The notes: generated by a model not told the origin, from the letters alone. Shown: positions 10,758-24,507, numbered from the stretch's first letter. The stretch: DNA of 64,000 nucleotides from Nymphaea colorata (GCF_008831285.2 NC_045147.1:11597427-11661426); one strand, 5' to 3'. Made by a program: numbers and translations.

Positions 10758-13700
10758 ATGGAGGACGAGATGGACGAGATGATGGGGGAAGGGGAGGAAG
10801 GTCTGTCTTCCCTGCAGATCGACCTAGAGTACGAATACTCAGCTCCACGGTTCTATGATTTCACGGGGATGGAGACGGCCGACGATTCGCGAGAAGCCGA
10901 AGCGTGGTTTGATAGCGCCGGCAGCGATCCTGATTCGCGTAAGATTGCATTCTTTTTCCGTTCCTCTTTTACGTTGAGGTCGAATGTTTTTTCTCCTCAG
11001 CTTGGTGCATGGGATGCAGCTTAATGTCGACGAATATGCTTCAACAAGTCTTTGAAGAAGTTTACCGATGGCGTTCAAAATTGTTTTTCGCTGCATCTTC
11101 GTTGTTTTCGTTCACAATTTTCCCGTTTTTTCTTCCATATAACTATGACATGGCGTTAGAAGTCAATGCTACGTAGCTCGATGGTTGTGTCGTACTTTCC
11201 TAAGGCCGCTTCTCGACGGAGCTTGCCCACGTTTTGTCTTTTCATGAGAAACAAAATCATGCAAGTGGTTCAGAAAATTCTCGGTTTGAAACGTATCTAT
11301 TGATGCGTCAAGCACAAAATGCTTGGGTAGTATGAAATAAGATTAATGGTAGCAATCTTCTTTCCTGTTTCGGTCTGAAATCCTTGTACAGTAATTGAGA
11401 GATCCGTATGCATAATTTTTAGTAAATTCCTGTGGAAGCAGCTTCTTTTCATATGTTTTTCATTAACATGCCACATTAGTATTAATAGAGGAGGCCTGTG
11501 ATACTACTTATTTCCTGTCTTGAAATTTGTGACAGGGGTACTTTGTACTCGAGGAGCTTTTAATCTATGCACAATCCCTGCCCTTGCAACTTCTGCTCTT
11601 TGTGATTGTTTTAACCAACTGTTCGTTGTTTTGCGAATATTTGCTTCCTTAATTTATATGCACCCAATTTTTCATTTGCTGAAATTATTTGTTCTTCTTT
11701 TCCTAGCCCATTATCCTGTTACCTTTTTCTCCTTTCAGTGCTTATATTGGCTTCCTGTTTCCTTTTTGGACTCCTTTTCTTCTGTTATCAGAATGAAATT
11801 ATTTCATTGTTCTGTTTGTCAAATTTACTGTTGGAAAATTACACATCAAAAAAATGGAATTTTCTTCCTCTGAAAATTTTGACTGCCCTGGAAAAATCCA
11901 CATATTCATGTCCGTTTTGCTACTTTTTATCTTTATGATATTGAATTGGTTCTTCAAATTTCCCTGATTATGGTCTATAGCTATTTAGTAAAATGAAAAA
12001 ACGTTCAATTGACTTTAGCAAGATATAAACTTTGAACCTTTTGGTACCATATGGGGAGACTAATATTTTAAATTTTCCCTCTTTTTCCCTTGGGTTTCAG
12101 CTTACTTGGCTAAGCTGTTACATATGAGAGAAGCGATTGTAGATGAAGAAAGTGACCTTCCACAAGCCCATGATGTTGAACATTATGATCCCATTCATCA
12201 CTTGCCTGCTGATTCAAGACCTAGCATGGGAACTGAGATAAACATGATGGATGAGGACAGAAAAGGTAGTATGCAGGTTAATATGTCTTTAAACTGTGGT
12301 TGGGATGCGGCGATCATATTTATGTAGAACCTTTTTGCAATTATACATACCAAGCTATCATCTTGTTTAATTTGGTTTTCGCCAAATTGTTTGGACATAT
12401 ACAAGATTTATTTATTTATTTTTGTTCAATTCCTCATTGCCAGAACACATAATAGTTTTACATTTATTGGTTAAATACTAGAATACGCTCGGGATTCTTT
12501 ACTTCAGGTGAGGGTTTCATAATGCAACCTGCAATGTCTGCCTGTTGTTTTGATTTTCTTTTTCCCTTTTCAATTTTCATTCAATTGTGATGATATTATT
12601 GTTACAGAAAACACGTTTTATTAAAAAAAAACACAAAAAAAAAAAAGTAAAAACAAGTCATCTGAAAAAATGAAAAAAAAAACCACGTTTTTTTGGGAAA
12701 AAACGCTAAAATAAAAAAATAAGAAAAACACGTTTCATTTGTGTTTTATTTTTTTTCATTTTTTTCGTTTTTCTGTTTTTATGTGTGTTTTTTTACGTTT
12801 TTTTTTTTTTACATTTTTTAGTGAATAGACATTTTTCACATTTTATTTTTAGGTTTTTATTTTTTATTTTAAATCTGTCAAGTTTTTCTTGAGACAATCA
12901 ACTTTGCCGTATTATACCCAAGAAAAATCTTGCTGTTTTCTAACCAAAAATGATATTTTGTATCAATTTATGATGTTGATAGTCCCTCTTATGAGCAATT
13001 TTTTGTAAGAAATGTGGATGAAATTTAGAGAGCAAATTGTCATTCTGATAATGTGAAATTAAATTCAAATTTGTTATTCATTTTACAGTGTATTCAGGAA
13101 ATCTTATGATTTTCAGATAGCTACTGCATTATTTGAATTGGGATCTTTCTATGATTCATGAAAATTCATTTTTGGATTTGTGCACTTGGTAAAAAAATTT
13201 ATGAACATTTTAATGTCTCTATAGTCTATATTCTGTAACGTTTTGTTTATCTGTTCGTAGTGCTTTCTTAGCAGACTATTAACAGCATGTTTGTGCTAAT
13301 TCCTTTTTCTTCTTCCATGCACAAGTAGAATCAGAAGGCAGACATAGAATGTGGTCTGGCGTATTAAATCTTGTTTTAGGCTTTTAGCCTATTATGGATT
13401 GTAGTTGCAATTCCAATATATTTCTGATATATATATATATATGTATATATATATGTACTTTTTCAGTGAACATGCAAGGAGCATTTCTCATGGAACAACC
13501 TGCTGATTTCCACATCATGGAAAAATCTGCTGATGCCCCAGTGGGCTATATCCAGAATTTATCACAACATACTAGTCTGGATCGCCTTGTTATGGACTGC
13601 ATTGTTGCTGATTCACTTAAGGAAACTGAATCCTCTAAAGGTCAGATGATTTAGTTATAATGCAAAGTTTTTTTTTTAATGATTTCTGGCTCCTACTTGA

Positions 13701-16700
13701 ACTGCAATTTCATATATTCAATAATCTTTAGCTTATTTACCGCTTATATCGTTAAGATTTAGGTTTCAGCATGTTTAACTTCATATGCCAAAGGATATAG
13801 TTTGCATTTTCTTAGCCTAATTTGCAAATACATGTCAATGGCATGGTCCCACTTTGTTAGTCATGCAGAAGACACCTCTTTTTAGTTTTTGCTGCTTCAT
13901 CTAAAATCAAGTCTCAGTTCTTTTTGTGTTTCTTCTCTTATCTTAATCTCTTCTTATTCTTTCATTGTGCAGGAATAGTTTCTAAGAGCCATAATGGACA
14001 GCATGCTCCCCAAGGCAAAGACAAGAGTTTCTTGACTGCCCGTTTTTCCAGAAGTTCTACTTTGATGAAGCCCACTGCAAGCCAATTAGCCAAGCAAAAA
14101 AAATCAGTCCTAAATTTCCCAAGAGAAGTGGAAGTTTCTAGAAGAATTGTAGGAAGGTGTGTCCTGTCTTGCAAATCCACTGAACTATCGTTTGAAAAGA
14201 TTGAAATAGATACAGATGAAACTAAGGGATTTATTATAGTTAAATGCGTTCATGACATTGAAATAGCCTTATTAAGGCAGGGTGTAGTTATTTTTTCTGC
14301 AGATTTGTGCTGTAAAAATAGATAGAGGAGCAATCTTATATGGTTGCTTCTCATGAATATTATCATGAATTATACTTTAAACTTAAACTGAATTATTTAT
14401 GATGATTTTTATCATTATTAAAATTTAAAATATTTTTTATCACTTTATCTACTTATTTTTTATGTCTTCTTATTAGTTTCTCATTTTTTTTTTACCTGAT
14501 TTTGATTTTTTTCATTTTAAAAAAGTTGCCAACATTTTCCATAAAACAACTTGGCCAAAAGAATATCTGAGAAAAACCTTGCAATTAAAATCCCGAGATC
14601 GATGTCGCTATGTTTGAATGATGGCAGCATTTTTTGTGAATGACCAATTTTACAAAATCTAAAAAAATCTGCTTTGTTTTTTGCTTATCATTAGGAGAAG
14701 ACTGTCTTACCCATAAAGCTAACTATGTAATTTTAAGACTCTCATTGCTTGCTGGAACAATGTCTGGATGTTTCACTTGAATGCCGGTAACTAGACCTGT
14801 TAAAATTCAGATTGAACCTTGTAATATCAATTTTTTTTACCTCTGACATTTTTTTATCTAATCAGATGTTGATTGGTTAGGAACTAGCAGTCAGTTGGAT
14901 TGTTTTCCTCACCTTAAAAATTTCTGATAGATTTGTTGTCGGAATGATGTTGATAAAGTTTATGGCATGGGTATGACAATTGGGCCTTAGGTGAACACCA
15001 GTCAGTAACTAAAGCATCTAAATGCTGGATTTGACTGCTTTGCCTTTATGATACTGTTTAATAGGCTTTGTTTAAGCTTTGCTCTTTTTGAATCATACTT
15101 TTGGACTGTTTTTCTGAGGTTGGCTGTCTACACCTTGGATTGGCTACTTGACATTGATGATACTAATTAATATGCTTCCTTTTGACCTTATTATTGTTGA
15201 ATCATGCTCTTGGACTGTTTTATTCAGGCCTACCCTTTCTGCTATTGCTAAGAACAAAAAAGATGCAGAGAAAGCATCTTTCAGTGAGTGCCATGCTTCA
15301 AAAAGGCAAAAGCTGGAAGGTGGCCAGTTGCGAAAGGTGCGAACGAGCTCACATTTTCCGGCCTTTTGCATTGTGTAACTGCAAGTTGATGTTTTCTTAA
15401 CATATAGCTCGTAGCATGTGGTTGGTTTTATGCTTTCCCTCTCTGCGAGCATAGCTGACACAATACTTTCCTTATCTAATTTTATATTATGATAATTTTT
15501 CACAGTTGTAAATTACTTGTTCATTTGCATCACACAGACACTTGCAGACACAAACATGCTTCGAGATGGTGCATGATTGTTTGAATTTTAATGCATGTGC
15601 TAGTATTCTAAATGTACACATACATAAATCTTTGTTTCTTATTCCATTGATTTTCTGCATCTTTAACCATTTGTGTGATACTTTCTTTTTCCTAATTAAA
15701 AGCAGGTTTTCATTGGTTATTTTCCTTTTCCTTTCTTGTCCTTTTGTTTTTTATCTGTTTGCTACCTTTTAATATAGCAGATGCAGCAGTTGCACGATAT
15801 GAAGGAACGGATGCCTTTGCTTCATAAGGCCCCCAAACAAGTCCAAGGCCAAAGCAGTGCCAGCTGCATGGGAATGCATGCTGCAGGCCTTAGTAATAGG
15901 TGTTCTTCACTTGTGAAGGTTTTATATACCTCATTTTTTTACTCATTTTTTTATTGCACATTTTCATTATTTTTTCTTTTCACCAGATTATCTTTATGCT
16001 CAAACTGTTAAACTTCATTACAATTCTCATCTTGTTACTGTTATTTCTTTCCTTAAGGAAATTTATCGAGCCTTTTGATGTTCATGCAGGATAGACATAT
16101 TGATGGAATTCGTGAACAAACTAAATTGAGATTGACTGTGCCAAGAGAGCCTGAACTCAAAACTGCACAAAGGGCTAGGAGAATTAGGTCCTGTTTTTTG
16201 CAATCTTAAATGAAATTTCCTTCTCTATGAAGCCGCTCCATGGTTAGTAGAGGTTTTGTTTTGTGAGAGGCTGATTCTCTTGGATAATTTTAATTTCAGG
16301 GCCAATATGGCTTCAAATCTGGATGAATGTGAGCTTACAAAAGCTTCTCTGTCTAAAGCACAGCCCTTGAACAGGAAGGTCAGTATTCCTTTAAATGTTC
16401 TGTAATAATTGCTTGTTGATATATGATTTTCTTACTTTTTTTTGTTTTACATCATACTCTATAGGTTCTTGAGGCCCCTTCTTTACCTCTGCCACAAAGA
16501 AGTGCACGGAGAATGCCTGTTTTTCATGTACATTTTCTGTTCCTGATCTCTTTATCTTTTAGTTTTTCCAGTTATTCCATTGGGAAGAGTATTCTGAATT
16601 GCAAGTGACACTAAATTCATGGTTCTAGCAAAAATCAGACTTGTGACCCATGAATTTGGTCCACCCATTCTTATTTCCAAATCCATGGATCTTTAGTTGG

Positions 16701-19700
16701 GAAAAAGAGAAAAGAGGCAGGGGGGGTGGGGTTCTGATTTGAGATCCATATGCAAGGATTACAAAACCATGTTCTGAGCTATGCATCTTTGAAACAAGGA
16801 TTTAAGATCCTTGTTAAGGATCATGGGTCTGAGATATTGGGATCTTCCATGATCCAAGGTAATCAAACATCCTCTAAGGTTATTGCTTGCTTCCAATATG
16901 ACAGGAATTTCATTTGAAGACATCAGAGAGAGCTTTGCAGCATTCGTTGGCTGTTCCATCAACAGTGTCTTGTGGCAACCCAGGCAATGTAGGTTATTGC
17001 TTTTCAGCTGTTAGTTTGGTTCATGACATGAAACATTGTGTCCCACTTTATTTTGCCGAACAGAAAAATTCCAAATTCATGATGTGATTAACGTACAAGT
17101 TTCAATCACTAAATAATATGTATTATGTTCATAGATATTGCTTTCTTTACTGGCTTTCTAACAACATTTTTTTTTTGTCATCAAGGTCCGGAATGTGCCT
17201 ACTGCTGCTGGCAGAAGTGATCCTGCTGACACTAAGCCACCCCACCTCGACAAAATTGTCTCTTATCCAAGGTTAGCTGAATCCAGTAGAAAATGTGATA
17301 TTGCATACTTGAATGATAGTCCAATTTATATTATACTCTTATCCTCATTTTTCCTCGAAAATGCTGTGTCTCATCAAATTCAGGGCATGTGGACGTATGC
17401 ACATATAAAACTACATAATTCAGTCCACCTTGCAGTGTCCACTGGTCAACTTCATGCTTCTACAAATTGATTCATTCATTGGCAACAGTCTCTGAAATCT
17501 AAATAGCTTACCTGCTGCATCTGGTTCCCTTCACAAATCTAGCCACCAGTCAGAGGTTCTGGTTTTCCCTGCCTATTAATCAGTTTGCAAATAATTCCAT
17601 ACAGTAGCAAGTTCCTATTTCTCCCTTTTATGGTCTCTCCTCAAGAGCGGCCTCAATAGAGCGCCTGTCTTGCTGATGCCTGCTACCACAATGCAAACAT
17701 CACCATATAATTTTAGATTTTTGATGCATAAATCACCATTTCATTTTCAACTTGGTAGGATATAAATGCACAGCCGTTCATCATGCTAGCTTCTTCCAGC
17801 AGTTTTCTTTCTTATATTTGCATGTTCTATTCCTTTCTAAAACATCAAAAAAAGCTAATTAGTTGACAGGCTTCATCCTGTTGAGCAATTAGCATGTGCC
17901 AGTTGGACCCATGCAGTTACCCGGTTGGACCTGCTAAGGCATATGTTTGTAGGACGTGCCTAATGTGAAGTTCAGATCTATCATTTGGTCTTGGCCTTCA
18001 GTTATAAACCTCCAAACTATACTTGCATCCACATACCATTTGGATAGTGGGACATCCAATTTCTATCGGATGGTCGAGCAAGACGTGACCTGTTTTTCCC
18101 AGCCTCAGCTGGCGAAAGTTTCAATGTCTAACTATAGATTACTGAGACTGATTTGCCCTGTTTCCATGTGAACCTGCAAACAGTATTAATGTTGCTCCAT
18201 AAACATTTTACTTTTGCTAAAGTGTGTCACATACATCTACATAACTCACATACACACATATATATTATTGTTACATGTATTAGTATGTGAAAAGAGGACA
18301 ATGGTTATTTTTCTTAGGTCGAGAGTCACTGACAGCACAAAGCCAGGCATCAATGACAAAGGCCATATATTTAAAGCAAGACCGCTTGATAGGAAGGTCA
18401 GCTTGTGTTACCACTAACCAGTTTTCATTCTTCTGAGATAAGTCTTCCAGACTTTATTCATTATTTCTGACTGCAGATCTTTTCAAGCAAGGGAGATATT
18501 GGTATTTACCGAAATTTCAAACGAGAAACAACAAAACCTGTGGTATGCCCAATTTGAGTTTTTTCCTCCTTAAATTGAGATCAAGGTGTTACTTCAAAGT
18601 TTATAGATGACTAACATATAATTTTTTTACTGGTTTTTAATGGACAACTTTTAGGGTTTTAATTTTCCAACAGACAAAAGGTTTCCTCAGCCCAATCCGC
18701 CTATTGACTTATTCAACAAGGTATATGAATTTGATTTTCATTCCATACAATCAGTTTATTTTTGTTTTTAAATTCTTTCATTTTTTTGTCTGCTTTCATT
18801 CTTATATTTTTTCTATACTGTGATTGGTGCAAAGCTGTCCCTCAAATCTGAAGTTTGTCATCATAATGCATCTCAGACAACTTTGCCTCATACCAGTCAT
18901 TCCCCTCTCAAGGTTTCTTTAGCTTCTCAAAATGAAGAAAAATATTATCCTTTTTATTCACTTGACATATGCTTTCAAGGTTGTTATTGAATCTAGTTGG
19001 TTTTTGTTTAGCAGATCTATGAAGGAGAAAAGGAAAACGTGAATAACTTGTCGCAACATGAACATAATATGGTACGTTTCCATGCCAATAGAGGAAAATT
19101 GGGTTTCACTTCCCAACCTGTTAGAAGTTTGTTCTTGTATTCTGCTCTTTTATGTCCATAGAACTGTGCTGGACTTCTTATTGAGGAGAATTTCCTGATT
19201 ATGTTGTTTTGTGGAATATCATGCTTCCTCGCCAGAAATACTAATATTTTAGTTTCTTATACTTCAAAATATCATTTTCATTGTAGGTCGTGTGCACAGG
19301 TGAAGAGAAAGAACATATGTCTCAAATGCCACTGAATCAAACTAAGGAAGGAGGGGGAATGACTGGAATAAGGTCTTTGGCGTCATACTTTTGTTACTCA
19401 TCATTTCCATGTCCTTTATATGGCTATTCACATCTCGTATAGCCACTGTTTCACTGTAAAATCACCAAGTCCTTTTTTCCTTTTCTTCCTGATCTTTCCT
19501 TTCCCAATTGCTCTCTTACCTAAGGATTTTAGATTTTCATTTGTATATGTTTTCTCCTTTCCTGTGTCATCCTATTAGCCTAACATTTCCTGTCTGACAC
19601 TGGAGCGATCATGAACTTAGGTTTCCTCTTAATTTTTCCTTTCCTGTCAGAGTATGTGATTACTAAAATGTCTAACCCTACACATGTTATTTACCAAGTT

Positions 19701-19957
19701 ATGGAAATCAGATTTTCATATTGGGACTGAGCAAAAAATTGCAGTTGTAGTTGTTGTGCCTAGGCCAGTCAAAAGACATAAGCAGTTTGGGTGCACTGCT
19801 TTTTTATCCTGCCCACTAGTTAACTTGAGAATTAAAACTCAGGCTTCTTTGTTATTTTTACTTTCTCTTGAGTTATTTCAATTTGGTTTCTAGAATTGCC
19901 AGTTTACCAATAAAAGAAGTGGACATCCCACAATGCCCTCAGAAAATTGATGTGAAG
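10758..19957 (+). CDS. TPX2: TPX2 microtubule-associated spindle assembly protein
   Basis: Multi-exon gene for TPX2, which nucleates spindle microtubules and activates Aurora kinase at mitosis. Exons: 10758-10938, 12101-12265, 13467-13640, 13973-14156, 15228-15336, 15781-15918, 16090-16187, 16300-16378, 16465-16527, 16905-16988, 17186-17271, 18318-18396, 18477-18542, 18655-18720, 18835-18912, 19015-19071, 19287-19372 and 19894-19957. All introns are GT/AG and phases agree throughout (619 codons). Recognisable blocks are the Aurora-binding-type N-terminus YEYSAPRFYDF...AEAWFDSAGS, LMKPTASQLAKQ, ASKRQKLEGGQLRK, KLRLTVPREPELKTAQRARR, VLEAPSLPLPQRS, EFHLKTSERA and the central FKARPLDRKIFSSKGDIGIY...PPIDLFNKLSLKSE. 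Exons 6 and 16 have tandem NAGNAG-type acceptors. The 3' end is unresolved: reading through exon 18 stops at 20,014; splicing to 20,267 stops after two codons; splicing to 21,419 gives 73 more codons. No classical C-terminal TPX2 repeat was recognised, so the C-terminus may be short or misassigned. Confidence 0.9.
12600..12920. repeat. AT-rich ACGTTTTTT-type repeat inside TPX2 intron 2
   Basis: Starts near AGAAAACACGTTTTATT and ends near CGTATTATACCCAAGAAAAATC, with many A runs on one side and T runs on the other, giving a long imperfect hairpin. The end CCCAAGAAAAATCTTGCTG is closely similar to that of the copies in the SDR pseudogenes. Confidence 0.5.
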
Positions 19958-21418
19958 GTCTTGAAGGATCGCATATCCATTTGTGAAATAAAATATATCC
20001 TTATTTGTGATTAAATTGGAAAAAAGTCCCCATATATGGAAAATCAAGGTTTTACTGGTTATTGGCTCATACTTTTTGAGGCCGAATTCCAAATAAGGAT
20101 ACATAAACGGTAGTCCCTCATGGTTGCTTGTTGCATTCATGTTTATCTGGTCATTTTCTCACATTTTACATCTGACCATTTCCTTACGTGCCCTCTCACA
20201 TTTGCCACTAGCTGTGTGCTGTATAATGACTTTAATTCTTAACATTGTAAACTGCCAATCTTACAGCAACAATGATCAACTGCTTGGTAGGTCTCCATTC
20301 ATAGAGATGCTGGAAGTAAACGTCTTATCCTGTCATCCGTCCAGCAATGGAAGCTTGCTTGTGGCACAGGTACTTGCATGTTTTGCTAGAGCATCATTTG
20401 CATTTCCTTTCAGCAATGTTTTTTTTTTTGTCCCACCATCCCCTTCTTTACTAAGCACATTCAAAATTTAGCACGTAAAAAGCAAAGTTCCGGCTTGGAC
20501 CAAAATTGCTTGCACTTTATGCTTTTAGAGCTGATTGGTGTTATGTTTAATGCTGTTCTCAAAATCGTCATTAGTCTGGTTGTATTTTTCTAGTTCTTGT
20601 ATATGTGAAATGAATTGGTTACTCTGCCTGGGCAAGTAAGTTTTCTTTGTTTCAGTCAGCTTTTCAGGTAGTCTAACTATCTGGTAGATTGGTTTCAGTC
20701 CCTTCCTTTTTTGCAACAAGCTTTTTGGGTAATTTGACCATCTGGTAGATTGGAAGCCCATTCCTTTTCTTCTTTCTATTGGTCATCCATGTTTCATGCT
20801 CTTTAAAGAACACAGGCTGATGTCTGGTCTTGCTGTCCCACAGAGTTCTTAGTCATAGATGATGTAGCCAATGCAAGGACGGTTGCATCATGCCCCCATC
20901 CGATGTCATAAACACTCGCCATTTACGGTTTTGATGGCATTGGATCACACTGTGACGATTGATATTAACAGCATCACGAAGAAGGAACAGACATGACAGA
21001 TGGATGGTATGTAACATAGCGGGAATTCTCAATGCTGAAACCACGAGGCTTATGTCAACAAACATTTAGGTTCTTGCTGTGCATACTCCATGGTGGTCAG
21101 GGACGCTTTGGACATAGTGCACAGATAGGACCGTGAAGGAAAATTTGCCGAGGAAGAATGCAGTGTACTTTTTAGACTGAAACTTTGGCATGTTCCGGTG
21201 AAGGGTAACCATTCTTTGGTCTTTAATTTTTTGAACATTTCAAATTTGATTGTAGATTGCCCATTGTAAAGTGAATTTAAGTTCAGTAAAATGATCCTTT
21301 TTCACATTGTCATTCATTTCTTTGTATTGCTACGATTCGTTGCTGGTTACGGTCGGCAAGAATCTGTGCCCTACAAGTGAAGCTGTGTACTCTGTACGCT
21401 AAAAATTCCTATTTACAG
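19958..21418. other. TPX2 3' region or last intron
   Basis: Contains two in-frame endings for TPX2 (20,012-20,014 by read-through; 20,273-20,275 by splicing at 20,266/20,267). An open frame NDQLLGRSPFIEMLEV at about 20,271-20,370 is bounded by AG and GT, but its phase does not fit exon 18. Confidence 0.35.
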
Positions 21419-21640
21419 ACGGGCAGCAGTCCACATATTCGCTCAAATGATAGAGACTCGACAAATCTCCTTCCAAGTTCTGAAGGACAGGCATGCATCG
21501 ATGAAACTTTTACATTATCATCTATAAGCATGCATGTTGGATGTAACACAGTCTTACCCTGTGTTGCCACCGCTTGCTCGCTTAGGAAGTATCTAGATGG
21601 GCATGGGAGAAGGAAATTAGCTTTCAGGAAGTACTTCTAA
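21419..21640 (+). CDS. Candidate terminal exon of TPX2
   Basis: An AG acceptor (ATTTACAG) at 21,418 is followed by 73 open codons beginning TGSSPHIRSNDRDSTN and a TAA stop, in the phase required by the last certain TPX2 exon. No conserved motif confirms it, and the implied 1.46-kb intron is longer than most in this gene. It could equally be a chance frame. Confidence 0.3.
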   Translation, partial: TGSSPHIRSNDRDSTNLLPSSEGQACIDETFTLSSISMHVGCNTVLPCVATACSLRKYLDGHGRRKLAFRKYF

Positions 21641-22690
21641 AATCCCAGGTGGTGGCACATTCAACATAAATCTTGCATGTTTCATATTGGGGACTGCTAA
21701 AATGTGGAGCTGTCTCCGAGAGAGAGAGAAGAGAGAGCTCCGATAAAATGAGAATATATAACAAAAGAGAGAGAGAGAGAGAGAGAGAGAGAAGTGGATA
21801 GACAGAGCGGTGTAGTCATCCAGCCGCAGACGGAAGACGACATTGTAGCCGAATAGCAAAATGGACATCCTCCTGTACAAGTCAAGCCATAGAATTCGGC
21901 GATGAGAAGGTGCCTCTGAAGATTTTGTTGTTGCGCTCCTTCCAAATGCGCCACCAAGAGGAAATGAGCCATAACTTGCAGACGCCTTCAAGCAACAGAT
22001 AGGTGGAGGAAAAGAAGACGAATGGAGGGTGAGTTTGGAAGGCTGCTAACAAGGGAATGCCATGAAAAAGTAAGAACACTAAAGAACAAAAGACAATAAG
22101 TAAAAAGGTGGACTCGAGACTCAGTCGCGGTGAGACAGAGGGAACACTGGTTAGCTAAACCAAGGCGTGACGTAAAGAAAGAACCAAAAGACGTCAGGTT
22201 GCAAGAAGAAGAAGTGAATACTCGTAAAGGTGAAAGAGGCCAATATGGGGGTGCGAACGAAGGCAAAGTCAACAAGACATAAGAAAAAGTGGAAGAGAGA
22301 GGTGTGAGATGAAACTATTCCAAACACTAGGGAAAGACGTGTCAAATTTGAAACAAATGAATAGAGTGATTGAGATAATGCTTAGTTGCCAGACGTCACC
22401 ACTAAGTACATAAAGAGGACTCACATGCCCGATTAAGGTTGGTAACCCCAGCACCCCTAAGAAGACGTGGAAGGACAACCATATCCTAATGCCCAAGGCA
22501 ATCCGAAGGCCGATCACCTTTCCAGATAAAATTACAAATGATCTTATCAAACCTACTCAGAACAGCTACAAGAGGTCGAAAGACCGCCGGAGCATGGATG
22601 GGGATAGATGAAAGCAAAAGTAATACGACCAAGGGAGAAAACAGTTTTCCCTGCCAACATTGAAGGCGATTCACAAGAAAAGGCCCCATT
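21640..22690 (-). mobile_element. LINE 3' fragment (end of reverse transcriptase and zinc-finger region)
   Basis: Minus-strand frames, broken by shifts, read in order: GKLFSPLVVLLLLSSIPI...RFDKIICNFIWKG (RT thumb region), LGLPTLIGHVSPLYVLSGDVW, LANQCSLCLTATESRVHLF (zf-RVT type C-x2-C...H), and WWRIWKERNNKIFRG, the usual LINE C-terminus. The element is 5'-truncated and decayed. Shorter relatives lie at 26.3-26.6 and 59.4-59.75 kb. A (GA)n tract sits at about 21,765-21,792. Confidence 0.75.
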
Positions 22691-22814
22691 CACAACTGCT
22701 GTATCATTTACGTTTGAGAAAACTCTAGGCAGGATTTAGGATTCTGCTGATAAACATCGGAGTAAGAAACTGCGCCAACAAGCGTTTTACCCACCTAGTG
22801 AGGATTGCACTTGG

Positions 22815-24290
22815 ATCGAGTTTGAAAGTCAGGACAGCTGTTCGTATGCATATTTTTATGGAACCCAAAACAAACCCAATATCATTTTATAATCCAAGAT
22901 AAAAAAGCCTAAACCAATTCAAATAGGAGGCAATCCTCAAAGCCACTGTTCATATCTTCTCATGCCTCTGATCATTTTCTGGTGGGCACATTTGTTCCAC
23001 CATGATCTACATAACTGTGTTCCTGGACTTACAAAAAAAAAAAAAAATTCAAGTTTATCATAGGCAAAGGTCTTGAGTAGCTACGCTTTATTGATATGCA
23101 TTCAGTCACAATCGGAACTCCGAGTCGTTGGGCTCCACGAGAAAATGTCCAGAAGGACCGGCAGGAGGAAAAACACATCTCTGCCCCTTCAGAGATAGCC
23201 TATAGAGTGCATCATATTCACACCAGTCATAAAAAACACATCTTTTTTTGAAAAAAACACGTTGAAAAGGTGGAAGATAAACTGAAGAAAACCAAAAAAA
23301 ACTCTGTTTTCTAGAAAAACGCCAACACAGACAAACACGTATTTTTTTTTGGCGTTTTTGCCTTTTTTTTTTTCATTTTGAACGTGTTTTTTACGTTTTT
23401 AATATCAAACTACTTGTTTCCATTTTTAAATTTTTTATTTGTTGTTTATCTACTTATTTTCTCATTTAATTTGTTTTTCCTTGATTTTTAAGGTTTTTGT
23501 TTTAAATTTTACAAATCTACAGTATTTTCCTTCCCTTTTTTTTCAAGTTAGATGTACCCGAGAAAAATTTGCTGTCTAAAATGTAAAAACGTTGTTTACT
23601 ATGGTTCAGACAAGCTATGCTCTTCAATTCTGAAGCCAAAAGCCTTCAAAGAGGCCTTGAAAAGGGAGTAAGGAGGCAGCATCTGAGGTCACTTCTCTCC
23701 ATAGCCTTGTTCAGGTCCTCCAGGAACAGTTTCATATCCTCCTTGATCTTCTTCTCAGTAAAAATTTCCGTCTCTGGTACTTACTTCCTCGACTCTTCAT
23801 CCCTTACGTACTGATGAAAGAATCAGATTATGTCAATGCAGCCTTCAACCATGGAAGGCAGGCAATGAAAATAACTAAGATCATACGGTACCAAGAATCC
23901 CTATGAATTCACACTTGTCCCCTGGGCTTTGTCCAAAAGTGGTGTACGAATTGACATTGAAGTGTGAATCTTTTCTTCTATGGGGATGGAATATGCGTAA
24001 ATGATTCATATTGAATCACTTGTGGACGAATTGTAGTTTTTTATGTTTAATTATTCAAGGAAACATGTGAGCTCATTTCATGTCTCAAATAATTCTGTTA
24101 CTAACGCTTCTCTTTCTGTTACTGCAATATAAAGCTTAGAGGCGTTGAGACACACAGCGCAATCCTGCAATAGAAGAAACGATGACAATTCTGGGCTTGT
24201 AGATTGAAGACCTGATAAGAGGCATTAAGGCCTTGGCTAGCCATGCACCATTTGCTGATTCATAACCTTCTCATGCCCCACCTGCATGTG
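22815..24290 (-). pseudogene. Decayed SDR pseudogene 1
   Basis: Remnant of a reductase related to copies A-D. The last-exon end is at about 23,100-23,200, giving PSGHFLVEPNDSEFRL then a stop, comparable with PSGHNFMEC.DSEF in the intact genes, but frame-shifted just before it. An AT-rich repeat (23,225-23,600) splits that exon. The 5' part of the exon is at 23,608-23,815, and an exon-4-like block at 24,130-24,290 reads YKPRIVIVSSIAGLRC on the minus strand, with an upstream in-frame stop. The nucleotide-binding exon is missing. Confidence 0.7.
23225..23600. repeat. AT-rich ACGTTTTTT repeat inserted in SDR pseudogene 1
   Basis: A-rich left half with AAAACACGTTG and a T-rich right half with TTTTTGGCGTTTTTGCC and AACGTGTTTTTTACG, able to fold as a long imperfect hairpin. 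It ends with ACCCGAGAAAAATTTGCTGTC. Equivalent insertions occupy the same place in pseudogenes 2 and 3. Confidence 0.55.
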
Positions 24291-24294
24291 CTTT

Positions 24295-24298
<4 letters not shown>

Positions 24299-24346
<48 letters not shown>

Positions 24347-24472
24347 AGATAAGGCCAAAACCCTGTCACATTAGCTTCCAGCCAGCAAACTCTCTACCCA
24401 TGTCAACATTCTTCACTACTATCCGGATAGCGCCCACCCAACTCGACTTATTGCACTACCCATCATTTGGTC

Positions 24473-24507
<35 letters not shown>

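Noticed and set aside
10582-10848. Pro-rich minus-strand frame opposite TPX2 exon 1
   Set aside because: Complement of the GAG-rich TPX2 5' region; no splice or motif support.
24299-24340. Possible CRISPR-like or regulatory array
   Set aside because: Simple GA dinucleotide repeat with no spacers.
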